Source: Catonia carolina
Taxonomy: Eukaryota; Arthropoda; Insecta; Hemiptera; Achilidae
Reading direction: 5' to 3'
DNA: 64,000 bases
NCBI GenBank assembly: GCA_035578175.1
Contig: JAQMRL010000021.1
Span: 3,611,823 to 3,675,822 of the forward strand
The translations under genes were made by a program, and so were the position numbers. Numbering within the stretch: the first letter of the stretch is position 1; each line of letters opens with the position of its first letter. The notes under the pieces were generated by a model. The model had not been told where the DNA came from. It worked only from the letters and a program-made list of their open reading frames with translations, and ran no database searches. Shown piece after piece: positions 1-11,081 of this stretch.

Positions 1-81
1 ACGGGTGGGGCATAAACTTCGCAACCCAGCTCAAAAATTAAAAAACAATAGAAATAAATTTATTTATTTATTTCACGCAAA

Positions 82-845
82 TCCAAGTTACTAACTACAT
101 CCAAATTAACCATTTACAACTCCTACCTTCGACCAATATGGAGCTATGCCAGTCAGCTTTACTGCTGTGCAAAACAATCAGTATTAGCTAAAATTCAGCG
201 TTTCCAATCAAAGTTTTTACGGAGGATAGTTGTTGTTGTTTAGGTCATCAGCCGAAAGGCTGGTTTGAACCTGTAGAGGTTTTACTAAGTAAAACGAGGA
301 GTAAGGTAGTTTACCATTGCTTTCTTCACTGAGTGGAAAAGTACACTTATCAGCATGCCGGGCCCTCTGAAAAGCACATATTTTCCACTCTGCAAATGAC
401 ACCTTCACTTCATTCACCACAGGGTCTGGCTGTATAAAGAAATTCATTACTTTCAGTGAAGATAACTCTGATTAGTGTCACAGTACACCTCTACCTCTTC
501 TGTTCTTAAATGATTCAGTCATTTGATTGGCTGACCATGTGATAAGAAACACAACTATTTATTTTAGCCCTGCAACGAACAGATTGAGTGTAAATAATCT
601 GACACTCCACCTGTCCGTTATGGGCAAGGAGGATAGTTAACGCCCCCTATTATGTAACCAATAGAACGCTACACTCAGACCTAAACGTACCCTACATAAA
701 TGACGACTTCTTAAAACTCTTTACAAAATTTAGGAAGAAACTCGTGAACCACCATAACCCATTGATCTCAAATCTGGCTACGCAGACTCTCCCAAACAAT
801 CCAATAAGATGTCTAAAACATCGATGAAGCCGGTACCTCATCTAT
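82..845 (+). pseudogene. Jockey-type LINE ORF2 C-terminal fragment, split by SINE-A
   Basis: Reading 103-231 and then 636-830 on the plus strand gives the region that follows the reverse transcriptase palm in Jockey-clade LINEs: a stretch with LRPIWSYASQLY, then IQRFQSKFLRRIV, then NAPYYVTNRTLHSDLNVPYI, then NHHNPLI. The same signature (KPxWTYGxQ, RFQSK, YxSNxTLHxDL) recurs in six other fragments of this window. The frame is continuous across the SINE at 232-627 once its target duplication is taken into account. The fragment lacks endonuclease and RT core, so it is dead. Family assignment comes from the motif pattern, not from a search. Confidence 0.75.
232..627 (-). mobile_element. SINE-A, full copy with AAC tail
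   Basis: A roughly 395-bp retroposon whose 3' tail is the (AAC)n tract, seen as GTTGTTGTT at 232. It is bounded by an 11-bp target duplication GGAGGATAGTT at 221-231 and 628-638, inside the Jockey fragment. Next to the tail is a hairpin CAGCC-tttc-GGCTG followed by ATGACC, nearly the same as the 3' end of the RTE-like LINE just downstream (CAGTC-gaga-GACTG, ATGAC), which suggests that LINE family mobilises it. I see no tRNA or 5S promoter at the other end. A 76-codon frame on the minus strand (217-447) is largely preserved in other copies. Confidence 0.85.
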
Positions 846-1815
846 TAACGTTTTTTTTTTGTCATCAGTCTCTCGACTGGTTTGATGCAGTTCTCCAACC
901 TGTCTATCTTGCGCAAGTCGTTTCATATCTACATACCTGTAACACCCTACATCTTTTGTAATTTGCTTTATATATTCTAATCTTTGCCTCCCTCTACAAT
1001 TTACTCCCTCAATGTTACCCTCCATTATTGATAGCCCAATACCTGGATGTCTTAGGATATGCCCCACTAGCCTATCCCTTCTTTTGGTAAGATGCTTCCA
1101 TATACTTCTTTTTTCATCCACTCGCCTAAGAACCTCTAAATTACTTATTTTGTCCACCCACCTAATCTTTAACATTTTCCTATAACACCACATTTCAAAA
1201 GCTTCTATCCTCTTCCGTTCTACAGCCCCTATCACCCACGTTTCACTTCCGTATAATGCTACACTCCAAACATAATGTTTTAAGAAATTTTTCCTAATCT
1301 GTAAATCAATGTTTGTAGTCAGTAAGCTGTTTTTCATTTCAAAGGCTTTTCTAGCTTGAGCAATTCTACTCTTGATATCACTCGTGCTTCTACCATCCTT
1401 TGTTATTTTACTCCCTAGATAGCAGAATTCCCCAACTTCCTGTATGTTTTCGTTGCCTACTTTTAAATTTCCCATCTCTTCTAAACCACTCTTGCTGCTA
1501 CACAACACTTTCGTTTTGTTCTTATTAATTTTCATGAAGTAATCCTTCCTCAAGATCTCATCCATTCCATTTAAGGCATCCTCTAGTTCATTCTTTGCCT
1601 CGGCTAATACTACTATATCATCGCCGAATCTCAACATTTTTATTGTTTCTCCTTGAATTTTTATTCCTACGTCAAATTTCTCCTTCACTTCGTTTATAGC
1701 CTCTTCTATATACAAGTTAAAAAATAGTAGTGACAAAGAACAACCTTGTCGTACACTTTTTCTTACAGCATCCTCTTTTTCTACTAACGTAGTACTGTAA
1801 TTGACTATCCATTAC
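846..1815 (-). pseudogene. RTE-like LINE, 5'-truncated, RT C-terminal half
   Basis: The minus frame 813-1736 extends without a stop up to about 1805. It carries the RT motif RQGCSLSLLFFN, then the catalytic box LRFGDDIVVLAE (usually FADD; both Asp kept), then YLGSKITKDGRSTSDIKSRI, ALYGSETW and the tail EAFEMWCYRKMLKIRWVDK. This order is typical of RTE-like endonuclease-reverse transcriptases. The 3' end is a T-run at 850-859, that is, the poly(A) tail, directly after a CAGTC/GACTG hairpin. The N-terminal endonuclease and first half of the RT are missing, as expected of 5' truncation. The remaining frame is undamaged over about 300 codons, so the copy is fairly young. Confidence 0.8.
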
Positions 1816-2021
1816 AGTGTTCTAAATGCTGAACTTATCTATTCACGTCGGAGTTCTGTCACTGGACTGTGTCTCCACTCACCTTTATTTACCATGTTAA
1901 TTTTTTCCAAATATTGTGTTATCAAATTCACTAATTTTTTCCAACAGATTGTGAATTTCCTAAATAGAAAAAACAAAAAGAAATATCATTCGATTCATAT
2001 GGCTACAATAATATACAAAAA

Positions 2022-2951
2022 CCTGGTATGAAACACTCACAAAACTTTCTCTTGCCAAGGCAAATAATTAGCAGTATAACCTAACATTAGTAATAAAACA
2101 TTAGAAATAAACAAAATACTAACTTCAAAAAACATAATCTTATTTTAATCATGACTGAAAGACGCAAAATGAAAATCGACCTCAGTTTGGCTTAAAAATA
2201 CGGAAAATCACTCTTTCACGCTAAACTAGGCTCTGTGGAGAAAAATGCTTAAACAAAAGTTGTATTAATTTCCTATAAATTTGATTGCGTACACTTTTGT
2301 CGTAAAATGCATACTAAGGCCGAAATTTTTATAAAATCGATTTTTCACACGTTTTCGTGAGAAAAAAAGAGAAACTCGCTAATTACCGCTAAACTAAGCA
2401 TTATACAAAAAAATGTTTGAAATAAAAGTTGTAGAATTTTAAATTTTCTACATTTTTTATTATAAAAATGTTTGCGCTAAAATGCATATTAAAGCCGAAA
2501 TCTTAAATAAACAATTTTTTTTGTGAAAACAGCCTCACTAAGAATTTCAGCAAACATGGCGCCTACCCTATCTTGCAGATCATAAATAATTTAGTAAACC
2601 AGGCGATTTTAAAAGAAATCGTAGGACTAGTTTTTGAGAAAATCGCAAAAAAGTAAAAAATTACACGAATAAACTACTACTTCCGGTTGACCGATTTTAA
2701 TGAAAATGTTCGTGTCAGGTGCGGTAGTAGTATGGAACTTAAGTTTCAAGTTTCAAGTTCGTACAATGTTCCGTTCTTGAGATATTTTTACACACACACA
2801 CACACACACACACAGACCAATCGCTAAAAACATGTTTGTGTGGGTTCAGGGGGTCTGAAAACGTGTAGATCCCGTGAAAACTCGATTTCGAAAAATCGAC
2901 ATGAAAACAATACTTTCCTTTCTATATATTCATATAAGCAAGAGAAAGTAA
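2022..2951 (-). mobile_element. HLE copy 1 (Helentron-like), full length
   Basis: Read on the minus strand the copy starts at 2951 with TTACTTTCTCTTGCC and ends at 2022 in the hairpin region followed by CAGG in place of CAGA. The CA tract is short (2791-2815). Sequence just left of 2022 (GGCTACAATAATATACAAAA) recurs in diverged form at about 2999-3022, right of the element. Confidence 0.8.
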
Positions 2952-3290
2952 AAAATAATAGATAGTAATAAATTTATTTATTTATTTCACTCGAATCATA
3001 TTGCTACAATAATAAATACAAAAATTAATAAAAACTGACAATAAATGTTGAAATTGTCTCTCCTTACCTCTCGGCACCAGCGCAGTATTCGATTGACCAT
3101 ATTTTTTAAGATTTTTCTCAACATCTCTTGCGAAATACTCTTCATCTCTTCTGTAATTCGTTACCTTATCTCACCCAAATTGGCAGGCAATAATAGTGGC
3201 ATGATATTATAATCTTTAATTTTCATGAAGAATTATTTAAATATTACAAAAATGTAGGTATCATAAGTTGCTAAATAAAGTATTTATCTT
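2952..3290. other. AT-rich gap holding the right-hand flank repeat of HLE copy 1
   Basis: No gene. The part 2975-3022 resembles 1975-2021 on the other side of HLE copy 1 (TTGCTACAATAATAAATACA). The rest is unassigned AT-rich DNA. Confidence 0.5.
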
Positions 3291-3435
3291 TTTACTTTCT
3301 CTTGCCTCATATGAATATTTTAGGAAGAAAAGTTTTGTTATCATGTCAGTTTTTCGAAATTGAGGTTTCACCGGATATATACAAATGTTTTCAGGCCAAA
3401 AATACATATTTTTAGCGATTGAAAAACTAGTCATT
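3291..3435 (+). mobile_element. HLE 5'-end fragment
   Basis: Starts TTTTTACTTTCTCTTGCC and follows the family through the block ending TTTTTAGCGATTG, then stops before the microsatellite. Several substitutions relative to other copies make it an older, truncated copy. Confidence 0.7.
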
Positions 3436-3876
3436 TTGAAAAACTGTACAGAAAAAAATCACAATTTTGCTTTATAGATCATATAAGTACTCAAAGAAAG
3501 CTCAAAACTTATGAGATAATCCTCTAAACATAGGCAGTCATAATCGATTAACCCATAATCGGCTTCCCTGCCAAAAGAATTTACAAGAAATCTTGATATA
3601 GTTATTTGGAAAACCCATTTTCTCAAGAAACAAATTGGTTTTCCAATTAATAACTATTTTAAAGTAGTTTCAGCCCATAACAGGCAGGTGGAGCGTTAAA
3701 TTATTTACACTCAATCTGTTCGTTGCAAGGCTGCAAAAAATAGTTTTGTTTCTTATCACATGGTCACCCAAATATATGACTGAAGTATTTAAGAACAGAA
3801 GAAGTACAGGTGTAAAATACACTAATCAGAGTTATCTCCTCTGAGAGTAATGAATTCCATTATACAGCCATACCAT

Positions 3877-4054
3877 TGTTTTTTTTTTTTGCTTTTTTGG
3901 TTTAACGTCCGACTGTTTTGCAAATTGCTGCTAATGCAGACGGTGAAGGATGAAATGAATTTTTTGTTACGTATGAAAAAATGCCATGCCCGGGTGGGAT
4001 TCGAACCCAAGACCGCGTGATGAGAGGCGAGCAATACATACTACTACATAAAAG
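3877..4054 (-). mobile_element. SINE-T (tRNA-derived SINE)
   Basis: On the minus strand the head carries a B-box-like GGTTCGAATCCCACCC (complement of 3989-4005) preceded by a tRNA-like stretch TGCTCGCCTCTCATCACGCG, then a body with CCGTCTGCATTAGCAGCAAT and the 3' end CGGACGTTAAACC plus poly(A) (T-run at 3879-3890). Target duplication ACAGCCATACCAT on both sides. An HLE copy is inserted at its head. Confidence 0.75.
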
Positions 4055-4828
4055 TCTGGTGTGAAACACTCACACAACTTTCTCTTGCCAATGCAAATAA
4101 TTAATAATAAGCCTAACATTATTAATAAAATATAAGAAATAAACAAAAACTAACCTCAAAAACATAACCTTATTTTAATCATGAGTGAATGACGCAAAAT
4201 GACAATCGAACTCAGTTTGGCTTAAAAATACGGAAAATCACGCTTTCACGCTAAACTAGGCTCTGTAGAGAAAAATGCTCTAAACAAAAGTTGTAGATCT
4301 TTTAATTTTCTATAAATTTAATTATATACACTTTTGTCGTAAAATGCATACTAAGACCGAAATGTTAAAAAAATCGATTTTTCTCACGTTTTCGTGAGAA
4401 AAAAAACAGAAAATCGCAAATTACCGCTAAACTAAGCGTTATACAAAAAAATGTTTGAAACAGAAGTTGTAGGTTTTTAAATTCTCTACAACTTTTATTA
4501 TATAAGTTTTTGCGTTAAAATTTATATTAAAGCCGTAATCTTAAAAAAACAACGTTTTTACGTGAAAACAGCCTCATCGAGAATTTCAGCAAACATGGCG
4601 CCTACCCTATCTTGTAGAGAATAAAAAATTGAGTAAAATAGGCGATTTAAAAAAAAATCGTAGGACCAGTTTTTAAGAAAATCGCAAAAAACTGAAAAAT
4701 TATACGAATAAACTACTACTTCCGGTTGACCGATTTTGATGAAAATGTTCGTGTCGCGTTCGGTAGTGGTATGTAACTTAAGTTTCAAGTTTCAAGTTCG
4801 TACGATGTTCCGTTCTTGAGATATTCTG

Positions 4829-4923
<95 letters not shown>

Positions 4924-5088
4924 ACACACACACACACACAGACACACACACAGACCAATCGCTAAAAACAAGTTTTTTGGGTTCAGGGGGTCTGAAAACG
5001 TATAGATCCGGTGAAAACTCGATTTTGAAAAATCGACATGAAAACAATACTTTCCTTCCTATATATTCATATAGGCAAGAGAAAGTAA
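4055..5088 (-). mobile_element. HLE copy 3, full length
   Basis: Both ends are intact (CCAGA complement at 4055, TTACTTTCTC complement ending 5088). The CA tract at 4831-4952 is long and broken by a few ACAGACAC units. It is inserted in the head of SINE-T, so it is younger than that SINE. Confidence 0.85.
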
Positions 5089-5143
5089 TAATACTACAGC
5101 CATACCATGTAGTGACTGAAGTGAAGACCTCTAAACTGAAGTG

Positions 5144-5990
5144 AACTGGTTTGAACCTCTAGAGGCTTTACTAAGTAAAACAAGGAGTGAGTTGGTTTAC
5201 TATTGCCTTCCTCACTGAGTGGAATAGTATGCTTATCAGCATGCCGGGCCCTCTGAATAGCATCTACTTTCCACCCTGCAAATAACACCTTCACTTCATT
5301 CACCAAAGGGTCTGATTTCATAAAGAATTCCATTACTCTCAGAAGAGATAACTCTGATTAATATCTTTTACACCTGTACCTATTTTGTTCTTAACTGATT
5401 CAGTAATTTAATTGGCTGAACTATTTTTAGTAGCCGTGAAATTTTTTTTTTCTATCCAGGAGACTCTAAAGTGAGTATGGAACATGCCAAGATAAAACTG
5501 ATAGCCTAAACAAAAAGTTAATCACAATGATAAATTATTCATCACTTACTACCAAAAATTTGTTTCTGCTACTGTTTTACTCAGTAGGCTTGTCATAAAC
5601 CCCTTTGCATCAAATAGTACATAATATTAATTTAATAAGAAGTTAAATACTTTTCAACCAAAAACTATTTAGAAAGGAATTCGTGCACACTTTAAAACGT
5701 TTAATCAATCAAATATTGTTTTAGCTTTTTTTAAAATGACTTAAATTGTCACAACTTTTTAAACTTTGTGGCAATTTATTGATGTGCTTTCTACCTGCAT
5801 AAGTTGGTTTCTGTTCAAACAATTTAGTGGTGTGATTAGCAACATAGTAATCGATTCTGTTTCTTGTGTAGTGGTTGTGAACATCTAAATTCTGTAAAAA
5901 GGTAGTAATTATTCTGTAAGAAAAGGTCTGTAAAAAACTAACAAATGAAGTACAAATAATTTAACATTTCACCTGTCCGTTAAGGGTAAA
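5144..5990 (-). mobile_element. SINE-A copy, inverted relative to the previous one and split by a LINE tail
   Basis: Pieces 5144-5446 and about 5937-5990 match SINE-A, reading toward an AAC-type 3' end that is lost on the left. The interruption is the T-run-started LINE fragment 5447-5936. With the copy at 3669-5124 it forms a diverged head-to-head palindrome. Confidence 0.65.
5447..5936 (-). pseudogene. Non-LTR LINE C-terminal fragment (CR1/Jockey-superfamily-like)
   Basis: Starts on the left with a T-run (5447-5455), the poly(A) tail. Minus-strand translation of about 5780-5900 gives LQNLDVHNHYTRNRIDYYV, then KLFEQKPTYAGRKHINKLPQ. The spacing HNxYTRxR...KPxYxGxKxxNKLP is the usual extreme C-terminus of several arthropod LINE families. 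No RT core remains. It was inserted into SINE-A, so it postdates that copy. The clade cannot be fixed from so short a piece. Confidence 0.6.
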
Positions 5991-6071
5991 GGCATATGTT
6001 ATCAAAATTAAATTTTATTTTCTTATTTCTTAAAATATTATTTTAATATATCAAATATTTGCCAAATCTAA

Positions 6072-6866
6072 ACTGGTGTGAAACACTCACACAACTTTCT
6101 CTTGCCAATGCAAATAATTAAAAATAAACCTAACATTAGTAATAAAACATTACAAATAAACAAAAAACATAACCTCTAAAAATATAACCTTATTTTACTC
6201 ATGAGTTAAAGACGCAAAATGAAAATCGAAGTCAGTTCGGCTATAAATACGGAAAATCACTCTTTCACACTAAACTAGGCACTGTAGAGAAAAATGCTTT
6301 TATAAAAGTTGTAGATAATTTTATTTCCTATAAAATTAATTATATACACTTTTGTCGTAAAATGCATATAAAGGCCGAAATCTTAAAAAATAGTTTTCAC
6401 ACGTTTTCGTGAGAAAAAACAGAAAATCGCTAATTACTGCTAAACTAAACGTTATACAAAAAAAATGTTTGAAATAAGAGTTGTAGGTTTTTAAATTCTC
6501 TAAAACTTTTATACGTTTGTATAAGTAACTTTATATAAGTTTCTGCGCTAAAATTTATAATGAAGCCGTAATCTTAAAAAAATCTATTTCTTTACGTGGA
6601 AACAGCCTCACCGAGAATTTCAGCAAAACATGGCGTCTACCCTATCTTGTAGAGCATAAAAAAAATGAGTAAACCAGGCGATTTTAAAAAAAATCGTAGG
6701 ACCAGTTTTTGAGAAAATAGGAAAAAAGTGAAAAATTACACGAATAAACTACTACTTCCGGTTAACCGATTTTGATGAAAATGTACGTGTCGGGTCCGGT
6801 AGTGGTATGTAGCTTAAGTTCTAAGTTTCAATTTTTTACGATGTTCCGTTCTTGAGATATTCTGTT

Positions 6867-6963
<97 letters not shown>

Positions 6964-7096
6964 CAATCGCTAAAAACATGTTTGTGTGGGTTCAGGGGGC
7001 TGAAAACGTGTAGATCCGGTGAAAACTCGATTTGTTAAAATCGACATGAAAACAATACTTTCCTTCCTATATATTCATATAGGCAAGAGAAAGTAA
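6072..7096 (-). mobile_element. HLE copy 4, full length
   Basis: 3' hairpin region at 6072-6100 and 5' end at 7096. The CA tract 6870-6960 is about 45 uninterrupted dinucleotides, so this copy probably varies in length between individuals. Confidence 0.85.
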
Positions 7097-7543
7097 AAAA
7101 TGTTATCTTTGGTTTAATTCCTACAGGAATTTTAGAGGATAGACTAATTTAGTTAATTAGTTATTTTTAGTACTATTATTATAGTTCAATTTAGTTTTAG
7201 ATCTAATTTAATTAGGCATTCTACTGTACCCTGTAATTCATTATTTAGTGTATTTTAATTAAAAGTTATAACGATATTATTCTGATTAGTAACAACAATA
7301 AAATAATAGTACTTTGCATGAAATTAAAATACTAACTGACCTGATTTCAACTGTTTTATTTATTAGATTATTACTGGAGTTTACTGCTGCTCGTATTCGG
7401 AAAATGAAATGTAAAACGTGTTGCCCAAGCAATTATTATTATCACAGGATTCAAATTTATCACTAGTATTTATTTCTCGAGAATTTATTTTACAAAGATA
7501 TTATTCTACAATTTGTAATATTATTTGTAACTTTAATTTATTA
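7097..7543. other. AT-rich spacer, nothing recognised
   Basis: No open frame, repeat or RNA that I can support between two HLE copies in opposite orientation. Confidence 0.5.
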
Positions 7544-8500
7544 TTACTTTCTCTTGCCTATATGAATATATAGGAAGGAAAGTATTGTTTTCATGTCGAT
7601 TTTTCGAAATCGAGTTTTCACCGGATCTATACGTTTTCAGACCCCCTGAACCCAAAAAACATGTTTTTAGCGATTGGTCTGTGTGTGTGCCTGTGTGTCT
7701 GTGTGTGTGTGTGTGTGTGTGAACAGAATATCTCAAGAACGGAACATCGTACGAACTTGAAACTTGAAACTTAAGTTACATACCACTACCGAACGCGACA
7801 CGAACATTTTCATCAAAATCGGTTAACCGGAAGTAGTAGTTTATTCGTATAATTTTTCAGTTTTTTGCGATTTTCTCAAAAACTGGTCCTATGATTTTTT
7901 TTTAAATCGCCTATTTTACTCAATTTTTTATTATCTACAAGATAGGGTAGGCGCCATGTTTGCTGAAATTCTCGGTGAGGCTGTTTTCACGTAAAAACGT
8001 TGTTTTTTTAAGATTACGGCTTTAATATAAATTTTAGCGCAAAAACTTATATAATAAAAGTTGTAGAAAATTTAAAAACCTACAACTTCTGTTTCAAACA
8101 TTTGTTTGTATGACGCTTAGTTTAGCAGTAATTAGCAATTTTCTGATTTTTTTCTCACGAAAACGTGTGAAAAATCGATTTTTTAAAGATTTTGGCCTTA
8201 GTATGCATTTTACGACAAAAGTGTATATAATTAAATTTATAGGAAATTTAAAGATCTACAACTTTTATTTATCGTATTTTTCTCTACAGAGCCTAGTTTA
8301 GCGTGAAATAGTGATTTTCCGTATTTTTAAGCCAGACTGAGGTTGATTTTCATTTTGAGTGTTTCACTCATGATTAAAATAAGGTTATGTTTATTGAGGT
8401 TAGTTTTTTGTTTATTTCTAATATTTTATTACTAATGTTAAATTATATTGTAAGTTATTTGCATTGGCAAGAGAAAGTTGTGTGAGTGTTTCACACCAGA
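7544..8500 (+). mobile_element. HLE copy 5, full length
   Basis: Starts TTACTTTCTCTTGCC and ends with the GTGTGAGTGTTTCACAC hairpin plus CAGA. The GT tract is 7678-7722. It faces copy 4 5'-end to 5'-end across about 450 bp. Confidence 0.88.
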
Positions 8501-8685
8501 TTTTTCCTTATAATTTATTCAGAAATGAATTATCTTATAAGAGAATAATCTGAGATAATATTCTGTAGTAATATTGCAGTTTTATATTATTAGCAGTTTT
8601 ATTATTATTGCACTGTTATATTTCTGCAAAAGTAGTAATGGTCACATTCGATCCAATCATCTTTTACTTTGCAAACGTATAGTAC

Positions 8686-8925
8686 ATTTGTTTTAGGAAG
8701 AAGCTTGTAAGGGGAGAGCGAGTAGGTAGAGTAGGGATAGTTTCAAAGGGCAAGTGTTATCTCTTTCTCACTTAATTATCATTCCCTCTCTTTCTAACTG
8801 TATACTACTGTTACAACTACGAGGTGCTTCCCCCACCACTAAACAGAACAGCTCAGCGGCACAGAGAGATGGAGGGAGAGCTTCAAGCTAGAACAAATGA
8901 CCTATACCTCTTACTTTCCATTGTA
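8686..8925 (+). repeat. Dispersed repeat R1
   Basis: About 230 bp that recur at 31886-32110 with roughly 90 percent identity by eye (shared GTTTTAGGAAGAAGCTTGTA and GAGGTGCTTCCCCCACCACT). It has no tail, TSD or coding frame that I can see. A weak relative (TTGAACTTGCCCCTCTCCAA region) may lie near 60490-60600. Confidence 0.6.
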
Positions 8926-9170
8926 CTACGCCAGCGGTCATCAAATAAATCTGATCAAGAAGCACATTTTTATATTATTTTATTGTACTGTAAGAAAATA
9001 TTTACCACGTATATTTACAATCACGTATATTACGTTATTACGTAAATTACCACGCATATTACGTTACGCATGTAACGTTTACTACCAGAAGGGTAACTTG
9101 TCCTCCTGTCCAACTGAATGGCAAGAGTATTCCACTGGTAAGTGATGTAAAATATTTAGGAATATACTTA

Positions 9171-10423
9171 CAGTATCTGTCAAATGTTTAAGGACGCCAT
9201 GAAAAAAAAAAAAAAATTTGCCACATATCAGTGGTATTCACTGACTTGCGGCCCATTTTTAGATTTTCAAGTTAATAAACGTAAAACTCGCTATTAGTAA
9301 ATTTTTTTTTTTTTTTTTATTCTTTATTTTGAATCTTTAACTGTACTATACAGAACAACCAAAAGATGAGAAAACATCGATATTAAATTACAGACAAGAA
9401 CAGACAGGAAATAAAATTCAACATTCAGCAATGTTAAATTTGGAATAACAATAAACATAAATAATATACAAAAGTATGAAAAGAAAAAACAAAAAAGTTC
9501 ATTTTGTCACGGAAAAGTTATTATCAAGAGTAATAAAACATTTAAAACAAAACGAAAATTACAAATATTTCACATTATTATTTTTTTTTCAACATAAACA
9601 TGCAGAAAGAATTAAAGAAGATCTCTGCTCCATCTTCTTTTTAATCTTCTAATGAAGCCTGGTGGATTTGCCATGTCACTGATAAGTGGATTATTATGGA
9701 TTGGTAATTTTGAGTAGAATTTAGTATAACTATTTTTGACGATGTCGCAAATGAATGGTGTTTTTAAATCGTTGTGAAGTGTGTAATTTGAGACATAGTA
9801 TGGTGAACCGGTAATTATACGGAGAAACTTAGACTGGAATGCTTGAATAGTTTTTAAATTACTCAGCTTTGCGCAACCAAAAATTTGAATACCGTACATC
9901 CATTAGTAAATTTAACAGCATAAATGACAAGTGGCGGGAATCAGTTGTTCGTCAATGCTACCAGCTCCTCAGATCCCCCCATTCAATGGCAATAACTGTT
10001 TGAAATTAATACGGCGACAATTACCAACACAGCAAAGTTACAAAAACAGGTCTTTTTTATCTCCAGAGTTAAAAAATTGATGCATTCAACCCTATGACCA
10101 AGATGAAATGTGTGTTTGTTTTAAAAAAAATAAGACTGGCTCAAAGTGCCTTTCCTGCAAGTCCCAATTCGTTAGTCTGAGTGTACCCATTCGAAAGTTA
10201 TAACATTTTTGAATTAAAATTTGACGTACATTTGCTTTTTTTGAATCGGGAAAATACAATAATTAGTTCTATAAAAGATAGAGAAGTCGAATATGTGCTG
10301 AAATACTACTAATTTTAAGGGCTATTTGGCTAATATTTTACAATTATATAGTTTAGCAAATGTGTAAGGTAAGGCTCAATAATGTGAAAAGTAGCGGTGT
10401 CCGTAAACTTTTGACAGACACTG
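9171..10423. mobile_element. Tc1-like non-autonomous DNA transposon
   Basis: Left end CAGTATCTGTCAAATGTTTA (9171) and right end, complement, CAGTGTCTGTCAAAAGTTTA (ending 10423) form imperfect terminal inverted repeats, flanked by TA at 9169-9170 and 10424-10425. CAGT ends with TCAAAAGTTT and a TA target are typical of Tc1 relatives. Without the nested LINE (9305-9901) the element is about 640 bp and has no transposase frame, so it was mobilised by a partner. Confidence 0.8.
9305..9901 (-). pseudogene. Jockey-like LINE, 5'-truncated, nested in the Tc1-like element
   Basis: Poly(A) appears as a T-run at 9305-9319. The 12-bp target duplication ATTAGTAAATTT lies at 9293-9304 and 9902-9913. The minus frame 9612-9899 encodes MYGIQIFGCAKLSNLKTI, QAFQSKFLRIITGSPYYVSN, TLHNDLKTPFI and RRLKRRWSRDLL, the C-terminus of a Jockey-clade ORF2, followed by about 290 bp of 3' UTR. 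The frame has no stop, so the insertion is fairly recent. It is the innermost layer of a three-level nest. Confidence 0.82.
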
Positions 10424-10873
10424 TAGATAGGTGTCTGACGGCGCAAACACATTCAGATGAAAAGGAAACAGCTGGATTTAACATTTAGGAAGATGAATTT
10501 GGCTCGTTGGTAGGCGTTCTCAGCTTTCGATTGACAACAAACTAATTTTGTACAAATCCATGTTGAAGCCGGTTTGGACCTACGGGATTCAGTTATGGAG
10601 CACAGCATCGACTTCAAACATCGAGATTCTGCAACGGTTTCTATCAAAAGCTCTGCGGACCGTACTAAATGCTCAATGGTATATTACCAACGCTGATATA
10701 CATTGTGATATGGATGTGCAGACGGTACGAGAAGAAATACAAAGTTTCAGTTGTAAATAGTACATCATACGTCTAAACAACCACGTAAATCACTTAGACA
10801 ATAGCAATGATGTTCATAGACTAAAACGTGCAACAATACTGGATCTCCCAGGCCGATTCTAATAGTGTGATTT

Positions 10874-11024
10874 TTACTTTCTCTTGCCTATATGAATATA
10901 TAGGAAGGAAAGTATTGTTTTCATGTCGATTTTTCGAAATCGAGTTTTCACCGGATCTATACGTTTTCAGACCCCCTGAACCCAAAAAACATGTTTTTAG
11001 CGATTGGTCTGTGTGTGTGTCTGT

Positions 11025-11081
<57 letters not shown>

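Larger units (their letters stand above)
3669..5124 (+). mobile_element. SINE-A copy, split by SINE-T and HLE copy 3
   Basis: The left piece 3669-3876 is SINE-A from its 5' end (CCCATAACAGGCAGGTGGAG) to the middle. The sequence resumes at 5096-5124. Between them sits SINE-T with its own nested HLE, bounded by the 13-bp duplication ACAGCCATACCAT at 3864-3876 and 5096-5108. The copy shares private variants (ACTCTCAGA, AATTCCAT) with the inverted copy at 5144. Confidence 0.75.
9064..10860 (+). pseudogene. Jockey-type LINE ORF2 fragment, split by a Tc1-like element
   Basis: Pieces 9070-9170 and 10426-10857. The first reads HVTFTTRRVTCPPVQLNGK and ends in KYLGIYL. The second continues with D, then (with frame changes) MKRKQLDLTFRKMNLAR, KSMLKPVWTYGIQLWSTAS, IEILQRF and HRLKRATILDL. 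Removing 9171-10425 joins TTA to GAT in frame, so the split is exact. At least two further frame changes occur (about 10440-10540 and 10755). This is the palm-to-C-terminus part only. Confidence 0.75.

Noticed and set aside
4831..4952. CRISPR-like array
   Set aside because: Simple dinucleotide repeat without spacers; eukaryotic context.
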